Counted from the stretch's first letter, positions 1 to 6,126 are shown. The stretch: DNA of 8,463 bases from Mageeibacillus sp. UBA5438 (GCA_002427535.1 DIRK01000012.1:6110-14572), one strand, 5' to 3'. The notes: generated by a model from the letters alone, not told the origin. A program made the numbers and translations.

Positions 1-1029
1 AAAAAGACACTCGCCGTCTCCGTTTACAATCACTACAAGCGCGTCTTTTCTGATCTGATCGATGACGAGGACGACGGCGTTGAACTCGCAAAAAGTAATA
101 TCATGCTCTTAGGCCCCTCGGGCTCCGGTAAGACGCTCATGGCGCAGACCTTGGCACGCATTTTGAACGTGCCTTTTGCGATCGCGGACGCGACTGCCTT
201 AACAGAAGCCGGTTATGTCGGTGAAGACGTGGAGAACATCCTCCTTCGACTGATTCAAAACGCCGATTTCAATATCGCGTCGGCCGAAAGGGGCATCATC
301 TACATCGATGAAATTGACAAAATCACCAGGCGCTCGGACAACCCGTCCATCACGCGCGATGTCAGCGGTGAAGGAGTCCAGCAGGCGCTTTTAAAAATCT
401 TAGAAAGCACCATCGCAAACGTCCCGCCGCAAGGAGGGCGCAAACACCCTCATCAGGAGTTCATCCAAATTGATACGACGAACATCTTGTTTATTTTGGG
501 CGGCGCTTTCTCCGGGATGGATAAGGTCATCAAGGATCGAATCGGACGCAAATCGATCGGCTTTGGCGCGGAGATTGAAGGTTCTTCAAAGTTGACCGAC
601 AAAGAGCTTTTCCGGCAATTGCTTCCGGAGGATTTGTTGAAATTCGGTATGATCCCTGAATTTGTGGGGCGTGTGCCTGTCGTGGTGGCGCTTGATGAAC
701 TCGATGAGGACGCGCTCGTGAAAGTCATGCAAGAGCCCAAAAACGCCTTAATCAAACAGTACAAGAAACTGATGCGTTTTGACGATGTAGAGCTTGTCTT
801 TGAACCGGCCGCCATCCGCGAAATCGCAAAAGAAGCGCTCGAGTTGAAAACAGGGGCGCGCGGCTTGCGCACCATCCTGGAGCGCCTGATGCTTGACGTC
901 ATGTATGAAATACCGTCCTGCGGCGATGTCTGTGAGGTGCTGGTCACTGAAAAGAGTGTTCGCCATCTGGAGAAGCCGCGTTTGAAGCGCAAAAAGAAGA
1001 CGACTGAGAAAAAGGTCGCAAACGCTTAA
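1..1029 (+). CDS. clpX: ATP-dependent Clp protease ATP-binding subunit ClpX (5' partial)
   Basis: This is the AAA+ unfoldase that recognises and unfolds substrates and feeds them to the ClpP peptidase in the cytoplasm. The frame is open from base 1, so the start and the N-terminal zinc-binding domain lie off the window; 342 residues of a usual 410-430 are present. Counting from the first visible residue, I see Walker A GPSGSGKT (38-45), the GYVG pore loop (71-74), Walker B IIYIDE (99-104), the RKH loop (147-149), the ClpP-docking IGF loop (186-188), the VGR arginine finger (R224) and sensor 2 GARGLR (285-290). All key motifs are intact, so this should be an active, ClpP-partnered ClpX. The tail ends in a lysine/arginine-rich stretch (about 326-338). 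A strong terminator follows directly, so this is the last gene of its transcript. Identity is very secure. Confidence 0.97.
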   Translation, partial: KKTLAVSVYNHYKRVFSDLIDDEDDGVELAKSNIMLLGPSGSGKTLMAQTLARILNVPFAIADATALTEAGYVGEDVENILLRLIQNADFNIASAERGIIYIDEIDKITRRSDNPSITRDVSGEGVQQALLKILESTIANVPPQGGRKHPHQEFIQIDTTNILFILGGAFSGMDKVIKDRIGRKSIGFGAEIEGSSKLTDKELFRQLLPEDLLKFGMIPEFVGRVPVVVALDELDEDALVKVMQEPKNALIKQYKKLMRFDDVELVFEPAAIREIAKEALELKTGARGLRTILERLMLDVMYEIPSCGDVCEVLVTEKSVRHLEKPRLKRKKKTTEKKVANA

Positions 1030-1050
1030 ACAAAACGTTCTTTTTGGACA

Positions 1051-1083
1051 AAAAAGGGCCGAAAATCATTCGGCTCTTTTTTT
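1051..1083 (+). terminator. Rho-independent terminator of clpX
   Basis: The arms AAAAAGGGCCGA and TCGGCTCTTTTTTT pair around a loop of about seven bases (AAATCAT), with one G-U wobble, and a run of T follows the stem. It starts 21 bases after the clpX stop. The A-run and T-run are complementary, so the structure could also work on the opposite strand. It separates clpX from the kinase gene. Confidence 0.9.
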
Positions 1084-1116
1084 GTCGCCATCTCATGCTG
1101 AATTAAAAAGAATCAT

Positions 1117-1123
1117 AGGGAGG
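1117..1123 (+). promoter_or_regulatory. Ribosome binding site that favours the kinase ATG start
   Basis: AGGGAGG lies nine bases before the ATG at 1133. The only earlier in-frame start, TTG at 1082, sits in the T-run of the clpX terminator and has no Shine-Dalgarno. This site is the main reason for choosing 1133. Confidence 0.7.
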
Positions 1124-1132
1124 AATGAAAGC

Positions 1133-1981
1133 ATGAGGGGAGAATTGAAACAGGTGATCGCGCAAGATGGTACCCAGTGTGTTTTGAAAGCCGTCGACGG
1201 CTGGGCCGACCCGGAGGTCGCACAGTTACTTATGGAGACTCGCGCCCCCGGCCTGCCGCGTTGCTACGGGATAAGTGACGAAATGGTTTTAGCAGGCGAA
1301 GCCCTGCCCGAAAATCCCCACTATCTGTTTGAATATGTTGAGGGCGTGACCTTGAGGAGTATTCCTGAAGATTTACTCAGTTCACATAATCTTGAACAGC
1401 TGTTCTTCCAGATATTGGATGTGCTGGCCTGGATCCGGATTGTGTCGAGAAAGGATTTCGCGCATCTCGATATCTCGCCCGAGAATATTATTGTGACCGA
1501 GGACCGGCAAGCGGTGCTGATCGATTTTCAAGCCTCACGTTTTCTCGGGTCGGAATCAAACGCCAGAGACGCTTCGCGCGTCATAACCGCAGGTTACGCC
1601 GCGCCCGAAGTTTACTTTGGGACCATGCGGCCTGAGACCGATCTTTACAGTCTTGCAATGACGATCCTTGCGGTCCTGTCGGGGCAGATGGCGTCCGGAT
1701 TGGATCGGTCGACCATGCGCCACAATTTGAAGAGGCTTGATCGATCCTTCGCCGAACGCCTTCGCCATTGTCTGTCCGAAGATCCAAACGACCGGCGCCA
1801 GGCGGTGACGGACACGCTTTACGGTCAGTCTCTGGAAGTGAGCTTGTCAAGATATGAGCGAAGCGATTTGGCAAACGAGCTTGTGAGAGAGGTTGAAAAC
1901 TTGGAAGATTCTTGTCCCTATGTCTTTTCGGAATGCCCCTTTTTAAAGGTCGCGGAAATTATGTTTGAGGCGCGTGAGTGA
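1133..1981 (+). CDS. Atypical Ser/Thr protein kinase-like protein
   Basis: This 282-residue protein has a recognisable Hanks-type kinase core and no membrane segment, so it is probably cytoplasmic. Visible elements are a VLK lysine (K19), a hinge-like YLFEYVEG (64-71), the catalytic loop HLDISPEN (H111, D113, N118), the metal-binding Asp in DFQ (131-133), APE (157-159), the alpha-F Asp in ETDLYSLA (D170) and a subdomain XI Arg (about 221-222). The canonical DFG glycine is Gln, and the N-lobe is short, with no clear glycine-rich loop after the chosen start. The catalytic Lys, both Asp residues and Asn are kept, so activity is plausible but not assured. The C-terminus carries an unusual pair of Cys-Pro motifs (261-262 and 268-269). 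There is no PASTA or other sensor domain. It lies 50 bases past the clpX terminator and 54 bases before the basic-protein gene. The substrate is unknown; a pseudokinase is the alternative. Confidence 0.8.
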   Translation: MRGELKQVIAQDGTQCVLKAVDGWADPEVAQLLMETRAPGLPRCYGISDEMVLAGEALPENPHYLFEYVEGVTLRSIPEDLLSSHNLEQLFFQILDVLAWIRIVSRKDFAHLDISPENIIVTEDRQAVLIDFQASRFLGSESNARDASRVITAGYAAPEVYFGTMRPETDLYSLAMTILAVLSGQMASGLDRSTMRHNLKRLDRSFAERLRHCLSEDPNDRRQAVTDTLYGQSLEVSLSRYERSDLANELVREVENLEDSCPYVFSECPFLKVAEIMFEARE

Positions 1982-1988
1982 TGGGGCA

Positions 1989-1997
1989 TGCTACAAT
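1989..1997 (+). promoter_or_regulatory. Candidate extended -10 promoter before the basic-protein gene
   Basis: TGCTACAAT matches the Firmicutes extended -10 (TGnTATAAT) at eight of nine positions. I find no convincing -35 at 16-18 bases, which extended -10 promoters can tolerate. Transcription would begin near 2004, giving a leader of about 30 bases with the Shine-Dalgarno at 2019. Read-only evidence; moderate to low confidence. Confidence 0.4.
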
Positions 1998-2018
1998 GAA
2001 CCACACAAGTGAATTCAC

Positions 2019-2026
2019 AAGAGGAG
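2019..2026 (+). promoter_or_regulatory. Ribosome binding site deciding the start at 2036
   Basis: AAGAGGAG lies nine bases before the ATG at 2036. An in-frame GTG at 2009 has no comparable site and would place this purine run inside the coding region, so ATG 2036 is preferred. Confidence 0.75.
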
Positions 2027-2035
2027 CGCACGCGC

Positions 2036-2518
2036 ATGTCTGAAGATAACAAAAAACATGAAAATGTCCGCCAAAGGGAAATAAAACCTCGAGCGGGGAC
2101 AGAAAGCAGTCAGCCGTCTGCTAAACCAAGGCAGGCCAAAAGCGGGGGCGCTTCGAAGCCGCGCTCCAAACAGAACCAAAGACGGCGAAAACCAAGCGGT
2201 GCCCGGTCTACTTCTGCCCAAGCGGGGGGCAAAGCACCTGAAGATAAAGCGCCTCGTCAGGGCCAGCCGCCTAAGAAAAATACGCAAAAGAAACCCACAG
2301 AGCCCGTAAATGAGCGTGAAGTACGCCAGGACGCGGCCTTTGAGGAAAAGAAAAAACAGACTAAATCTAGGCGCCGTTCGAAACGATCTCCAAGACGGGA
2401 CCGCCAGACGATCCGTGTGGAGGAGACCGTCGAAGATGTCATCCGGGATATCGTCCGCATCGAAAAGGATATTATGATCGATATTGATTCGATCCGAAAT
2501 CAAAAACTCGATCTGTAA
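2036..2518 (+). CDS. Highly basic, probably disordered protein with C-terminal amphipathic helix; unknown function
   Basis: I do not recognise this 160-residue protein. Residues 1 to about 125 are dominated by Lys, Arg, Gln, Pro, Ser and Gly, with clusters such as QRRRKP (48-53) and SRRRSKRSPRR (111-121), and almost no large hydrophobics, so the region is probably disordered and could bind RNA, DNA or another polyanion. From about 126 to 157 the character changes to an Ile/Val and acidic helix: hydrophobics at 128, 132, 135, 139, 142, 146, 150 and 153 follow the 4-3 spacing of a coiled coil, suggesting self-association or a partner. No signal peptide, membrane segment or cysteine is seen. A good Shine-Dalgarno and its own promoter candidate support real expression. 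The stop lies five bases before the decarboxylase ATG, so the two are probably co-transcribed. It is Ser/Thr-rich and follows a kinase gene, so being a kinase substrate is conceivable but unproven. Confidence 0.75.
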   Translation: MSEDNKKHENVRQREIKPRAGTESSQPSAKPRQAKSGGASKPRSKQNQRRRKPSGARSTSAQAGGKAPEDKAPRQGQPPKKNTQKKPTEPVNEREVRQDAAFEEKKKQTKSRRRSKRSPRRDRQTIRVEETVEDVIRDIVRIEKDIMIDIDSIRNQKLDL

Positions 2519-2523
2519 TCAAA

Positions 2524-3945
2524 ATGGATCATCGTTCTGAACATGAAAAAGGGGATGCGCCTTTAGCCCGAGCGCTTGCCGAACAAAAGGGACGCGTGTC
2601 TTTTCATATGCCCGGCCACCGGCCGGGATCTTCTTTTCTGGAGCCCCCCTTTGACCGCTTGTTTGAACTTGATACGACAGAACTTCCCCGTACCGGTGAT
2701 CTGGCGGCCCCCTCGGGGCATGTTGAAGAGGCGTATCAACTGGCGGCTGACTATTTCGGCGCGGGCAGAACGTGGTTTATCACTTCCGGCACCACAGCGT
2801 CGATTCACATCATGATCGCCGCAACCCTTCGTGAGGGGGATTTTATCATTATCCCGCGCGCGGTCCATATCGCGGCGGTCCATGCCTTAGCCCTCATGGG
2901 CGTGAATCCGATTTTTGTCTTGCCCGAAAAAAGAAAGTCATTTCCCGACGGTCAACCCGATGTGGCATCCTATGTCAGGACCATCCAAAAGAATCCCAAT
3001 GCGAAAGCCTGTTTTGTGACAAGACCCGATTATTTTGGGCGAACCATTGACCTTTCCATGATCGTCAAGGAGGCCGAAAAGCATGACATGCTTGTGCTGG
3101 TCGATGAGGCGCACGGCGCTCACTTGGCCGCGGCCCCGGATTTACTTCCTCAAACAGGGCTTTTTGAAGGCGCCGACATTGTCTGCCAAAGCGCGCATAA
3201 GACATTGCCCGCCTTGACACCCGCGTCGCTTTTACATCTGTCACAAGCCTCCGTTGAAAAAGGAGCGGTGGATCCTTTGCGCGTCGCGCGAAAGGTGAAG
3301 GTGTTCCAGACCTCCAGTCCGTCCTTTCTGATCGGGGCCTCCATCGACCGCGCGCGCCAATACCTTCATCAACATGGCCGAGAGGCGATCGAGCGCTTGA
3401 TTCAAAAAAATGACGAACTCACAAAAAATCTTCCCCCCTATTATCAGCGCATTATGCCGGAAGGATCGGATAGGACAAGGTTAGTGCTCGATTATTCGAA
3501 GACCGGACACGACCGCCGTTCCTTCATCCGCCATCTCGATCTTTTGGGGATTGATCCGGAGCTTGTCGATTTGTCACGTGCGGTGTTCATCATGGGGCTG
3601 GAGCAATCAGACGAGGACTACGAGCGTCTGTTGGAGGCGTTGATCACCTTAAAGCCAATAAGTGACAAGGCCAAACTTGAGAGCCATCAGAATGCCCTCG
3701 AAAGACTTACAAGAGAACGCGACCAACTCTTGTCGGAATCCTTTCATTTCCATGTGCCGTTGAGAGAAGCCATGTTCGGTCAAAAGCCGGATGAATCGGT
3801 TGCCGTGGCACCCATCGCGCCTTATCCCCCGGGGCTTCCCATTATCTGGCCCGGTGAAAAAATCACAAGAAGGCATCAAAATTACTTGGCGGTACTTTCG
3901 GCCGGGGAGGTTGTCACAAGGGGCGCAGAGCTCGTTTTTGTGTAG
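2524..3945 (+). CDS. PLP-dependent Orn/Lys/Arg decarboxylase family protein (YaaO/SpeA-like)
   Basis: This belongs to the fold-type I Orn/Lys/Arg decarboxylase family, which removes the alpha-carboxyl of a basic amino acid to give a polyamine or its precursor (putrescine, cadaverine or agmatine) in the cytoplasm. At 473 residues it matches the compact Firmicutes YaaO/SpeA form without the N-terminal wing domain of enterobacterial enzymes. Motifs: FHMPGHRPG (27-35), TSGTT (87-91), the cofactor Asp in DEAHGAH (194-200), the PLP lysine K226 in SAHKTLPALTPAS, and the C-terminal IAPYPPGLPIIWPGE (431-445). The enzyme looks intact. The start follows the upstream stop by five bases and has no clear Shine-Dalgarno, suggesting translational coupling. 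In B. subtilis yaaO also lies just before tmk, which supports the family call. Whether the substrate is Arg, Lys or Ornithine cannot be read from the sequence. Confidence 0.92.
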   Translation: MDHRSEHEKGDAPLARALAEQKGRVSFHMPGHRPGSSFLEPPFDRLFELDTTELPRTGDLAAPSGHVEEAYQLAADYFGAGRTWFITSGTTASIHIMIAATLREGDFIIIPRAVHIAAVHALALMGVNPIFVLPEKRKSFPDGQPDVASYVRTIQKNPNAKACFVTRPDYFGRTIDLSMIVKEAEKHDMLVLVDEAHGAHLAAAPDLLPQTGLFEGADIVCQSAHKTLPALTPASLLHLSQASVEKGAVDPLRVARKVKVFQTSSPSFLIGASIDRARQYLHQHGREAIERLIQKNDELTKNLPPYYQRIMPEGSDRTRLVLDYSKTGHDRRSFIRHLDLLGIDPELVDLSRAVFIMGLEQSDEDYERLLEALITLKPISDKAKLESHQNALERLTRERDQLLSESFHFHVPLREAMFGQKPDESVAVAPIAPYPPGLPIIWPGEKITRRHQNYLAVLSAGEVVTRGAELVFV

Positions 3946-3955
3946 CGGCGCGCGC

Positions 3956-3978
3956 GGCCTTTATGCTAAGATAAGGCC
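3956..3978 (+). repeat. Inverted repeat overlapping a -10 element, upstream of tmk
   Basis: GGCCTT (3956-3961) and AAGGCC (3973-3978) are perfect inverted arms around 11 bases; with one bulged T the pairing extends to GGCCTT(T)AT / ATAAGGCC. No T-run follows, so this is not a good intrinsic terminator. The spacer holds the -10 candidate at 3964-3972, as an operator might. Confidence 0.5.
3964..3972 (+). promoter_or_regulatory. Candidate extended -10 promoter for tmk-darA-holB-ricT
   Basis: TGCTAAGAT resembles TGnTATAAT, with seven of nine positions matching. No clear -35 is found at the usual distance. Transcription would start near 3979, about 47 bases before the tmk start. It shares the ATGCTA core with the candidate at 1989. 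The tmk block may also be read through from the decarboxylase gene, as no terminator is seen. Confidence 0.35.
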
Positions 3979-4023
3979 ACCAAAGTGCTGTGTCATTTTG
4001 AGAATAACAATGAAACGGTAAGG

Positions 4024-4035
4024 CCTTGTACAAGG
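4024..4035 (+). repeat. Perfect 12-bp palindrome covering the tmk start codon
   Basis: CCTTGTACAAGG is its own reverse complement and contains the TTG start (4026-4028). It overlaps a second perfect palindrome, AAGGCCTT, at 4020-4027. In RNA it could form only a small CCUU/AAGG stem with a GUAC loop; in DNA it resembles a dimeric-regulator site. Function unknown. Confidence 0.55.
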
Positions 4036-4658
4036 GAAAACTGATCACATTTGAGGGCATCGACGGATCCGGCAAAACGACTCAGATCCGCTACTTGGAG
4101 TCTTTTCTTCAGTCGATCGGCCACGAGGTGTTGCTACTTCGGGAACCGGGCGGGACAAAGATCGGAGAGGAAATCCGAAAACTCCTGCTTGACATGAAAC
4201 ACCAGGAGATGACGCCCGAAACGGAACTGTTTTTGTTCGAGGCGGCCCGTGCCCAGCTTGTGCGTGAAGTGATCCGTCCCGCGCTTCAAGAGGGCAAGTG
4301 GGTGATCTGTGACCGCTATATGGATTCGTCCGTCGCGTACCAGGGTTATGGACGCGGTTTACCGGTCCGCCTGGTCGAAGTGTTGAACAGCCTGGCGGTC
4401 GATGAAATGACACCGGATTTGACCATTTTGCTCGAACTGGGTCCCGCGGCGCGCGCAGAGCGCTTGAGTCGGCGGCATGACAGCGGGCAGGGAGATCGGA
4501 TCGATGTAGAAACAGAGCGCTTTAAACAGCGCGTATGCGAAGGATTCCGCGCGATTGCGGACGCTGAACCGTCCCGTGTCGTGCGTGTCGAATCACTCGA
4601 CGATAAAGAAGAGACAGCCGAACTTATTCGTGAACAAGTAAGGAGAGTATTACTATGA
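4026..4658 (+). CDS. tmk: Thymidylate kinase (dTMP kinase)
   Basis: It phosphorylates dTMP to dTDP with ATP, an essential step of dTTP synthesis for DNA replication. The 210-residue length is normal. Visible motifs are the P-loop in FEGIDGSGKTT (9-19), the REPGGT motif (39-44), the DRY motif followed by SSVAYQGYGRG (97-111), and an arginine-rich LID region (about 144-160). The reading frame has a stop at 4011-4013, so the start must lie after it. TTG at 4026 gives the N-terminus expected for the family (MYKGKLITFEG), but its AAGG is only two bases away. A CTG at 4041 behind AAGGG would still keep the P-loop, so the exact start is uncertain. The TTG sits within a palindrome. The gene end overlaps darA by four bases (ATGA), so the two are translationally coupled. 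Confidence 0.97.
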   Translation: MYKGKLITFEGIDGSGKTTQIRYLESFLQSIGHEVLLLREPGGTKIGEEIRKLLLDMKHQEMTPETELFLFEAARAQLVREVIRPALQEGKWVICDRYMDSSVAYQGYGRGLPVRLVEVLNSLAVDEMTPDLTILLELGPAARAERLSRRHDSGQGDRIDVETERFKQRVCEGFRAIADAEPSRVVRVESLDDKEETAELIREQVRRVLL

Positions 4659-4984
4659 AACTAATATTTGCCATCGTGAGTGATGATGATTCTCCGCGAC
4701 TGATGGCCGAGGTCAACCGCGCAGGCTACCGTGTCACTAAGTTGCATTCAACCGGCGGCTTTCTGCGTTCCGGGAATACGACACTCATGGCCGTGGTGGA
4801 GGATACGGCACAGGACGATGTGCTTTCAATCATCCGGAAAAATTCGAAAAGTCGCAAGGCGGCGATTAACGCGAGCATCCCTCCTTCCAACATGGGTGCT
4901 TCGTATGTGCCCTATCCGGTGGAAGTGAACATCGGAGGCGCCACCGTTTTCGTCGTCCCTGTAGAGCATTTTGAAAAATTCTAA
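4655..4984 (+). CDS. darA: Cyclic-di-AMP receptor DarA (PII-like, YaaQ/PstA)
   Basis: DarA is a small trimeric PII-like protein that binds the second messenger c-di-AMP; its downstream target is not settled. The 109-residue length is exact for the family. The N-terminal MKLIFAIV strand, the strongly conserved STGGFLRSGNTT (32-43) around the ligand site, and the C-terminal GGATVFVVPVEHFEKF (94-109) are diagnostic. The central loop (about 62-92) is the variable large loop of the family. The start is very good: TAAGGAG at 4639-4645 lies nine bases before the ATG, which overlaps the tmk stop as ATGA. In B. subtilis the same protein (YaaQ) follows tmk. The next gene begins right at its stop codon. 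Confidence 0.96.
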   Translation: MKLIFAIVSDDDSPRLMAEVNRAGYRVTKLHSTGGFLRSGNTTLMAVVEDTAQDDVLSIIRKNSKSRKAAINASIPPSNMGASYVPYPVEVNIGGATVFVVPVEHFEKF

Positions 4985-4985
4985 A

Positions 4986-6080
4986 ATGCCGGAGGCAGAA
5001 CACCTCAGCACAACCCACCGGCCGCACGCGCTGTCGCTTCACTCGATTGCCTGTTCGCAGCTCTTTCGAAAAGAGCTTTCGGCTTCTTGGACAGGGAGCC
5101 ATACACCCGTCCTTCTTGTCGGCGAAGAAGGTTCCGGCAAGCACTATATCGCCCGGCGGCTTGCGGCCGCCATGTTGTGTGATGCCCCCGATCCTGAGAC
5201 GGGAGCATGCGGGCAATGTGCTTCTTGCCGGACGCTTCTTCAAGGTTCGCACCCCGATTTGATTGAATTGGAACCTTTAGAGGACAAAACCTCCATCCCG
5301 GTGGCAAGTGTCCGAGAAGAGGTGTCGGCGACTTTGCCCGTGTATCCGCAAATCAGCCGTCACCGGGTCTATGTCATTTCTGCCGCAAAGTCCGATACAT
5401 TGACCGAGCAGGGTCAAAACGCGCTTCTTAAACCCCTGGAGGAACACCCCGATTTTGTCCGCTTTATTTTGTTGACAGAGGACGCGGGGAGGCTCTTGCC
5501 CACGATTCTTTCACGCTCTCGCGTGATCCGGATCGGCAGACGCGACGATGAAGCGATTTTGGATCTATTAAAGGAAGCGGGATACGAAGGTGAAATAGGC
5601 GATCTGGCAGTCCGTTACGCAGACGGTCTGCCGGGCCGGGCGCTCACGATCGCGGGCGACGAAGATTTTCGCGCGTTGCGGGATCAAACAGTCGCGATCT
5701 TTCGGCAATTGCCGGAAGCCACCCGTGCCTATTGCCTCACGGAGGGCCTCCAGTTTTTCCGCGACCACAAAGCACGGGTCGCCGTCATATTAAGGATCTT
5801 AGAGTCACTGTTGCGTGATCTTTTGGTGCTTTTACAAAATGGGGACGGCGCAGTGCTTGTCAACCGTGACCTGTCATCTGCATTCTTAGCGATGCGTGGC
5901 AGGGCAAATGAAATGGATCCGGCCATGGCCGGTGAGCTGATTCGCCAAACGAATCACGCGCTGTCAAATAATACGAATTTCGATCATACGATGGCACGCC
6001 TGCTGTTGGGGTTACGGGCTTTTCTCGGGCCTAAGACCGACGCACGCGACACATTTCGCCTGAAAGCCGCCATTGTATAA
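4986..6080 (+). CDS. holB: DNA polymerase III delta-prime subunit
   Basis: This AAA+ subunit of the clamp loader helps load the beta sliding clamp at replication forks. With the ATG at 4986 it is 364 residues. Visible parts: Walker A GEEGSGK (46-52), four zinc-ligand cysteines C65, C75, C78 and C81, the conserved NALLKPLEEHP (145-155), and LSRSRVIRI (175-183), which corresponds to the SRC motif of clamp loaders but has Ser for Cys; the arginine finger R177 is kept. The C-terminal part is helical and diverged, as in other delta-prime proteins. The sequence could be confused with DnaX, but length and position between darA and ricT argue for HolB. ATG 4986 is one base past the darA stop with no clear Shine-Dalgarno, implying coupling; an in-frame TTG at 4971 inside darA is the alternative. 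Confidence 0.93.
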   Translation: MPEAEHLSTTHRPHALSLHSIACSQLFRKELSASWTGSHTPVLLVGEEGSGKHYIARRLAAAMLCDAPDPETGACGQCASCRTLLQGSHPDLIELEPLEDKTSIPVASVREEVSATLPVYPQISRHRVYVISAAKSDTLTEQGQNALLKPLEEHPDFVRFILLTEDAGRLLPTILSRSRVIRIGRRDDEAILDLLKEAGYEGEIGDLAVRYADGLPGRALTIAGDEDFRALRDQTVAIFRQLPEATRAYCLTEGLQFFRDHKARVAVILRILESLLRDLLVLLQNGDGAVLVNRDLSSAFLAMRGRANEMDPAMAGELIRQTNHALSNNTNFDHTMARLLLGLRAFLGPKTDARDTFRLKAAIV

Positions 6081-6126
6081 GAGGATATCGATAGAAATGG
6101 ATAACCGTTGTGAACGAACAAGATAG
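6079..6126 (+). promoter_or_regulatory. Shine-Dalgarno and nine-residue overlapping mini-ORF at the ricT start
   Basis: AAGAGGAT (6079-6086) is placed for an ATG at 6097, not for the ricT GTG at 6110, which is about 24 bases away. That ATG opens a nine-residue frame (MDNRCERTR) ending at TAG 6124-6126, overlapping the ricT start in another frame. This could be a coupling leader, or the sign of a one-base insertion: removing one T or G near 6108-6110 would join ATG 6097 to ricT. Confidence 0.45.

Noticed and set aside
453..992. Minus-strand open frame of 179 codons inside clpX
   Set aside because: Fully within the strongly conserved ClpX coding region, with Ser/Arg-rich sequence and no domain I recognise.
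1082..1111. TTGTCG-N16-TAAAAA as a promoter for the kinase
   Set aside because: Weak boxes; the start point would fall on or next to the Shine-Dalgarno, leaving too short a leader.
2015..2503. Long minus-strand open frame with hydrophobic, membrane-like translation
   Set aside because: It is the mirror of the Lys/Arg-rich gene on the + strand: AAA/AAG and CGC codons read as Phe, Leu and Ala in reverse. The + strand frame has a proper Shine-Dalgarno and fits its neighbours.
3956..3978. GGCCTT/AAGGCC hairpin as a terminator of the decarboxylase gene
   Set aside because: The stem is short, has an 11-base spacer and is not followed by a T-run, so intrinsic termination is unlikely.
3791..4021. 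Plus-strand open frame overlapping the end of the decarboxylase
   Set aside because: Mostly a second-frame reading of conserved decarboxylase sequence; the product has no recognisable domain and no Shine-Dalgarno was seen.
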